From Bacillus sp. 1780r2a1 (GTDB lineage: Bacteria; Bacillota; Bacilli; Bacillales; Bacillaceae_H), in contig CP099863.1 of assembly GCA_024134725.1 (NCBI GenBank), forward strand, positions 1,235,501 to 1,299,500: a stretch of DNA of 64,000 nucleotides, in the 5' to 3' direction. Both the position numbers and the translations under genes were made by a program. The notes beneath the pieces are model-generated. The model did not search any database and had not been told where the DNA came from. It saw nothing but the letters and a program-made list of their open reading frames with translations. Below, piece after piece: positions 60,163 through 64,000 of this stretch. How positions within the stretch are numbered: the stretch's first letter is position 1; every line of letters starts with the position of its first letter.

Positions 60163-61263
60163 ATGAACCAAAAAGAAGTAATAAGTGGGAAACAGTTTTT
60201 TACATTAATCTACGTATTCTCCATTGGGAGTGCAGTTTTAGTTGTACCTACTGTATTATTAGCTGTGGCAAGAAACACCGCTTGGGTTTGTGCAATTATT
60301 GGAACGGGAAGTGGGCTCTTATTTGCAGGGCTTCTACTAGGGTTAATCAAAAAATACCCTCAATCGACGTTGATTGATATAGCGAAGAAGTCTTGTGGCA
60401 AATATGTCGGAGGAATAATTAGCGTGTTGTATTTGCTGGTGATGCTACTAGAGGGTTCTTTTTTGCTAAGAGATATTAGTAACTTTATGACTACTCAGAT
60501 TGTGCCTGAAACGTACTCAAGCTGGATTCATATTCTCATCATGATAGCAGTTATGTATGCTGCCTATTTGGGAATAGAAGTGGTCGGAAGAACCTCGGAA
60601 ATTTTCTTACCGTGGGTGTTAGTTCCATTCGTTTTGTTAATTATCTTAAATATTCCACAAATGAAGATTGAACGCATATTGCCACTCTTTTATTTAAAAG
60701 CAGACGAAATATATATAGGAAGCTTTTACTTTTTATCCAATCCTTTTTTGGAACTAATTCTTATTTTAATGGTTACTCCTCATGTTCAAAAGTATGAACA
60801 TGTTAAGAAAGGATTACTTTACGGCGTAGTTGCTTCAGGTTTTACAGTTATTATTGTGACTTTGTCTTGTATTTTAGTTTTAGGTGCAAATATTGCTTCT
60901 ATGTATTTATACCCAACTTACCTGTTAGGAAAAATGATTTCCATTGGTCAAACCATTCAGCATATCGAAGTATTGGTAGCGATAATTTGGATGTTATCAA
61001 TTTTCTTTAAAATTACCATTGTATTTTATGGCCTGAAAAAAGGCTTGGGCCAGCTTCTCAATTTAAACAATACCAATTTTTTAAATTATCCTATTGGACT
61101 GATTTTGTCAGCAGCTGCTTACTATATTATTCCAAACACTACTTATTTTGGCTACTTTGTACAGAATTATTGGCCGTACTATCTGTTTATATTAAGCGTA
61201 TTGATTCCATGTATATTTTTAGTTATTGGCATTTTTAAACGGAAGTCGGTCACAACACAGTGA
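60163..61263 (+). CDS. Germinant receptor B subunit, first copy
   Basis: This spore germination permease of about 366 residues has ten helices. The family start (KEVISGKQFFTLIYVFSIGSAVLVVP), the helix 3-4 region (LVMLLEGSFLLRDISNFMTTQIVPETYSSWI) and the later LPLFYLKADEIY are the usual GerAB/GerKB landmarks. It should bind the germinant. The start is taken as the ATG at 60163 with AGGTG 6 nt upstream; a GTG three codons before overlaps that site. It is followed 18 nt later by a second B gene in the same operon. The two are clearly divergent from each other. Confidence 0.85.
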   Translation: MNQKEVISGKQFFTLIYVFSIGSAVLVVPTVLLAVARNTAWVCAIIGTGSGLLFAGLLLGLIKKYPQSTLIDIAKKSCGKYVGGIISVLYLLVMLLEGSFLLRDISNFMTTQIVPETYSSWIHILIMIAVMYAAYLGIEVVGRTSEIFLPWVLVPFVLLIILNIPQMKIERILPLFYLKADEIYIGSFYFLSNPFLELILILMVTPHVQKYEHVKKGLLYGVVASGFTVIIVTLSCILVLGANIASMYLYPTYLLGKMISIGQTIQHIEVLVAIIWMLSIFFKITIVFYGLKKGLGQLLNLNNTNFLNYPIGLILSAAAYYIIPNTTYFGYFVQNYWPYYLFILSVLIPCIFLVIGIFKRKSVTTQ

Positions 61264-61281
61264 GCAAAGGAGAGGAAAGAA

Positions 61282-62388
61282 ATGCATCCACGCTTAGTAA
61301 TAAGCAATTTTCAATTGTTCTCAATGATGCTTCTGTTTTTATTCGGCAGTGCAACCATTGTGAGTATTGGACAGGAAGCGCGTCAATCTGCATGGATTGC
61401 CGTTTTAGTGGGGATGTTAATATATTTACCTTTCTTTGCTCTTGTTACACTTTTATATAAAAAACACCCGGAAGCCACGTTTCCAACAATTTTAAAAATT
61501 GCTTTTGGAAAACATCTTGGAAGAATCATTTGCATGTTGTACGTGCTATATTTTATTTACATTGGTGCCCGTGTTCTAAGAGACTTTTGTGAGCTATTAT
61601 TATTAACATCCATGAATCACACACCGCTAGTAATTGTTGGAGCGATTATGATGCTAGTGATTGCTTATGCATGCTTTTTAGAAGTTGAGCCTATTGCAAG
61701 AGCGAGCGTTTTATTATTAGTTGTTTTTATTGGTTTCATTGTATTAGGGTTCTTGTTACTCTTCTTTTCTGATGTTATGAATCCAGATCGCATGCAACCC
61801 ATTTTAGGGGAAGGGATCGACTCAATTTTTAAAGCCGTGTTTCCTCTTATCTTGACGTTTCCATTTGGAGAAATGGTTGTTTTCTTAATGTTTAATCAGT
61901 TTGTAAAGGGAGAACGGTCTCTTAGGAAAATGGGAACACGTGCTGTAGTTATAGGTGGGGTTATGCTTAGTATGCTAAGTTTGATCAGCTTAACTACGCT
62001 AGGTCAACACTTGGTAGGATCATCGACGATTCCCCTTATTGTAACTGTACAGCAAGTAAATATTGGAGATATTATTCAACGAATGGATATGCTAGCTATT
62101 AGCGTTCTCATCATTGGTGGATTTGCTAAAGTAACGATTTTCGCATATGCAGCGATTGTAGGGATAAAAGAGATTTATCAAACGAATAGTCACAAGCTGT
62201 TGATTTTTTTAATTGCAATTTCGATCCTCACGACGACAGTTTTTATGTCCGATAACTCGGTCAAGCATTTAAATATAGGGTTAAAAGTGGTACCTGTTTG
62301 GATTCACATCCCTATGCAGTTTGTAATTCCAATTGTGACGCTGCTAATTCTCCAGTTGAAAAGTAGGAAGAAAAATAGAAGTACATAG
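61282..62388 (+). CDS. Germinant receptor B subunit, second copy
   Basis: This 368-aa permease of the same family has ten helices. Its start is LVISNFQLFSMMLLFLFGSATIVSIGQEARQSAW, and it has FPLILTFPFGEMVVFLMFNQFV in the middle. AAAGGAGAGG precedes the ATG, and it ends the five-gene operon. B. megaterium is known for exchangeable B proteins (GerUB and GerVB share GerUA/GerUC and recognise different germinants). Two B proteins with one A/C pair here suggest the same principle. Its ligand is unknown. No obvious terminator was seen directly after it before the preQ1 leader. Confidence 0.85.
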   Translation: MHPRLVISNFQLFSMMLLFLFGSATIVSIGQEARQSAWIAVLVGMLIYLPFFALVTLLYKKHPEATFPTILKIAFGKHLGRIICMLYVLYFIYIGARVLRDFCELLLLTSMNHTPLVIVGAIMMLVIAYACFLEVEPIARASVLLLVVFIGFIVLGFLLLFFSDVMNPDRMQPILGEGIDSIFKAVFPLILTFPFGEMVVFLMFNQFVKGERSLRKMGTRAVVIGGVMLSMLSLISLTTLGQHLVGSSTIPLIVTVQQVNIGDIIQRMDMLAISVLIIGGFAKVTIFAYAAIVGIKEIYQTNSHKLLIFLIAISILTTTVFMSDNSVKHLNIGLKVVPVWIHIPMQFVIPIVTLLILQLKSRKKNRST

Positions 62389-62458
62389 CAATTTCAAAGG
62401 GAGTATGGTATAGTTAAGAACGAAAATTGAAAGAAGAAATGCCGTGCTCTATGTGCGG

Positions 62459-62493
62459 GAGAGGTTCGTAAACTCCCTCTATAAAAAACTAAG
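62459..62493 (+). promoter_or_regulatory. preQ1-I riboswitch upstream of queCDE
   Basis: GAGAGGTTC, AACTCCCTCT and ATAAAAAACTAA occur in order. They form the small H-type pseudoknot of the class I preQ1 aptamer (stem GAGGT-type 5' strand, CCTCT 3' strand, A-rich tail). An extended -10 (TGGTATAGT, about 62406-62414) lies upstream. Binding of preQ1 should reduce queuosine-precursor synthesis. Confidence 0.9.
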
Positions 62494-62576
62494 ATCATCA
62501 GTGAGATGACAAATGGCGCCGTTTTAGGGGCTTTTTTCCTGTTTCTTTGTTTATAAGAAAGGGATTCTTAGTTAAG

Positions 62577-62608
62577 GGAGATTGCAAACACTGCAATCTC
62601 TTTTTTTT
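62577..62608 (+). terminator. Terminator between preQ1 aptamer and queC
   Basis: GAGATTGCA (62578-62586) pairs with TGCAATCTC (62592-62600) around AACAC, followed by eight T. It lies about 85 nt after the aptamer, farther than usual for this riboswitch. Confidence 0.88.
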
Positions 62609-62670
62609 ATATGATCTAAATAACGGAATGTTTTCTTCTTTGACTTTATATAGGAAAAGGAGACGAAAAA

Positions 62671-63333
62671 ATGAAAAACGAAAAAGCAATTGTTGTATTT
62701 AGCGGTGGACAAGATAGTACGACTTGTTTATTTTGGGCGTTAAAAAACTTTAAAGAAGTGGAAACCGTTACGTTCGGCTACGGTCAGCGTCATAGTAAAG
62801 AGATTGAAGTTGCACAAGCCATTGCAAAAGACCTTGGTGTGAAGCACACAATTTTAGATATGTCGCTGTTAAGTCAGTTAGCCCCTAACGCACTGACAAG
62901 AGATGATATTGATATTAGCCAGGAGGAAGGGGAGCTACCAACAACGTTTGTAGACGGACGCAACCTTCTCTTTTTGTCTTTTGCCGCTGTACTAGCTAAA
63001 AATAGCGGTGCACGTCATTTGGTAACAGGCGTATGCGAAACAGATTTTTCAGGGTATCCAGACTGCAGAGATGTATTCGTTAAATCCCTCAACGTAACGC
63101 TGAATTTATCAATGGATTTTGAATTTGTTATTCACACACCGTTAATGTGGATTGATAAAGCAGAGACATGGGGACTAGCGGATGAACTAGGTGCGCTTGA
63201 TTATGTACGTGAACATACATTAACTTGCTATAACGGTATTATTGCAGACGGGTGCGGAGAGTGTCCTGCATGTAAACTTCGCAAGAGAGGTCTAGAACAA
63301 TACCTTGAAACGAAACGAGGAGGGGAACAGTAA
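62671..63333 (+). CDS. queC: 7-cyano-7-deazaguanine synthase
   Basis: This 220-aa ATP-dependent enzyme converts 7-carboxy-7-deazaguanine to preQ0 with ammonia. The P-loop-like SGGQDSTTC is at 11-19. Other landmarks are [26 protein letters not shown] and [12 protein letters not shown]. Zinc-binding cysteines are clustered near the C-terminus (C190-type in TCYNG and [13 protein letters not shown]). AAAAGGAGACG precedes the ATG. It is the first gene of queC-queD-queE under preQ1 control, as in B. subtilis (ykvJKL). Confidence 0.96.
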   Translation: MKNEKAIVVFSGGQDSTTCLFWALKNFKEVETVTFGYGQRHSKEIEVAQAIAKDLGVKHTILDMSLLSQLAPNALTRDDIDISQEEGELPTTFVDGRNLLFLSFAAVLAKNSGARHLVTGVCETDFSGYPDCRDVFVKSLNVTLNLSMDFEFVIHTPLMWIDKAETWGLADELGALDYVREHTLTCYNGIIADGCGECPACKLRKRGLEQYLETKRGGEQ

Positions 63334-63776
63334 TGCTTCAGCAAATTTACCCACAGGTAGTACATCCTTATTCGTACGAATTAAATAAAGACATGAACTT
63401 TGCCGCTGCGCATTTTGTTCCTCATGAGTCAGCGGGAAAATGTCAGCAGGTTCATGGCCATACGTATTTTGTGAATCTAACAATTGCAGGTGATGAATTA
63501 GATTCATCAGGCTTTTTAGTTAATTTTGCTACGTTGAAAAAGATTGTGTCTGGTCAGTTCGACCATACGCTTTTAAATGATCATAAGCATTTATTTAATG
63601 AAGAGGATGCGAATGATTTCCCAACATCTGAAGTGATTGCTCGAAAAATTTATGAACTTGTACAAGCTCATTTAGATGCGCTTGAAAATAAACCAGTATG
63701 TGTGCAAGTGTTTGTTCGTGAAACTCCTACAAGCTACGTTGTATATCGTCCAAAGAAGGTGAAGCGAGATGAATAA
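63333..63776 (+). CDS. queD: 6-carboxy-5,6,7,8-tetrahydropterin synthase
   Basis: This 147-aa enzyme of the PTPS fold turns dihydroneopterin triphosphate into 6-carboxytetrahydropterin. Zinc histidines are in FAAAHF and VHGHTYFVNL, the catalytic cysteine in AGKCQQVHGH, and FDHTLLND with a histidine follows. It begins at the queC stop behind GGAGGGGA and overlaps queE by 8 nt, indicating a coupled operon. It feeds QueE. Confidence 0.95.
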   Translation: MLQQIYPQVVHPYSYELNKDMNFAAAHFVPHESAGKCQQVHGHTYFVNLTIAGDELDSSGFLVNFATLKKIVSGQFDHTLLNDHKHLFNEEDANDFPTSEVIARKIYELVQAHLDALENKPVCVQVFVRETPTSYVVYRPKKVKRDE

Positions 63777-64000
63777 TAAGGTTCCTGTACTCGAAATATT
63801 TGGTCCTACGATTCAAGGAGAAGGAATGGTTGTGGGGCGAAAAACAATGTTTGTGCGTACAGCTGGCTGTGATTATTCATGCAGCTGGTGTGATTCCGCA
63901 TTTACTTGGGATGGGTCAGCCAAAAATGACATTCGTCAATTGACGGATGAAGAAGTCTGGCATGAGCTGCAAGCTCTAGGAGGAGATCGTTTTGATCATG
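63769..64000 (+). CDS. queE: 7-carboxy-7-deazaguanine synthase, partial
   Basis: The first 77 codons of a radical-SAM enzyme that contracts 6-carboxytetrahydropterin to 7-carboxy-7-deazaguanine; the gene continues past the right edge. The N-terminus VPVLEIFGPTIQGEGMVVG and the cluster motif CDYSCSWCDSAFTW (C35-C43) identify QueE. The CxxxCxxC spacing is the ordinary form here. The ATG overlaps the end of queD, with GAAGG upstream. Confidence 0.94.
   Translation, partial: MNNKVPVLEIFGPTIQGEGMVVGRKTMFVRTAGCDYSCSWCDSAFTWDGSAKNDIRQLTDEEVWHELQALGGDRFDH

Noticed and set aside
62498-62689. 63-codon minus-strand frame in the queC leader
   Set aside because: It reads through the preQ1-queC terminator in antisense and into queC; low-complexity residues and no ribosome site.
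1-64000. Prophage, insertion sequence, CRISPR array or defence island
   Set aside because: No transposase, integrase, phage structural gene, evenly spaced repeat array or restriction-type gene was recognised on either strand.

Overview
The window reads as chromosomal DNA of an endospore-forming Bacillaceae, most likely Priestia (Bacillus) megaterium or a close relative. It carries an α/β-type spore protein, two germinant-receptor operons, a Spo0E-type phosphatase, a sporulation-type histidine kinase and the class IV polyhydroxyalkanoate (PHA) cluster phaPQ/phaRBC in the B. megaterium arrangement. From about 16.7 kb to the right edge, many genes follow what I recall of the B. subtilis ykoY - sspD - ktrD - kinE - ogt - mtn - spo0E - mhqR - clpE - queCDE order. 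Lineage-specific blocks are inserted between them.

Layout. 0-2.3 kb: partial LytTR-type regulator divergent from the natAB exporter. 2.3-6.8 kb: dispersed repeat, RacA-like protein, MarR regulator with an MFS drug pump, and an MsrAB fusion. 6.8-10.6 kb (minus): first germinant-receptor operon, order A-C-B, with a σG-like promoter. 10.8-12.5 kb: secreted alkaline phosphatase behind a PhoP box. 12.8-16.7 kb: LytTR response regulator and a 1006-aa MHYT/PAS hybrid kinase. 16.7-18.3 kb: Mn-sensing yybP-ykoY riboswitch with a TerC-family exporter, a second dispersed repeat and sspD. 18.4-22.6 kb: PHA locus. 22.7-29 kb: KtrD-like K+ transporter, two tiny coupled genes, a B12/radical-SAM protein, and pncB-nadE for NAD salvage. 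29.2-31.9 kb: KinE-like kinase and ogt. 32-40.3 kb: methionine salvage, with SAM riboswitches in front of mtnKA and mtnWXBD and mtnU/mtnE between them. 40.4-45.5 kb: a ribose-type ABC importer of unknown substrate and a CoA-disulfide reductase. 45.7-50.6 kb: spo0E, a ZIP metal transporter, a GalT/HIT-like protein, mhqR with an operator over its own promoter, an M3 peptidase and an acidic lipoprotein. 50.6-56.9 kb: clpE with CtsR boxes, an NhaC antiporter, an α/β hydrolase, a 43-aa protein and a YoxD-like reductase. 57.1-62.4 kb: second germinant-receptor operon, A-C-D-B-B. 62.4-64 kb: preQ1 riboswitch and queC-queD-queE; queE runs off the edge.

The window is rich in readable regulation: four metabolite or metal riboswitches (one Mn, two SAM, one preQ1), σG-like promoters at spore genes, and PhoP, CtsR and MhqR sites at their expected targets. 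No rRNA, tRNA, CRISPR array, insertion sequence or prophage was recognised. The least explained items are the ABC importer/CoA-disulfide reductase block beside the mtn genes, the five-gene germinant-receptor operon with two B subunits, and the Bacillaceae-type intergenic repeats. I found nothing I can honestly call a wholly new system. All assignments rest on reading motifs and recalled family knowledge; no search was run.
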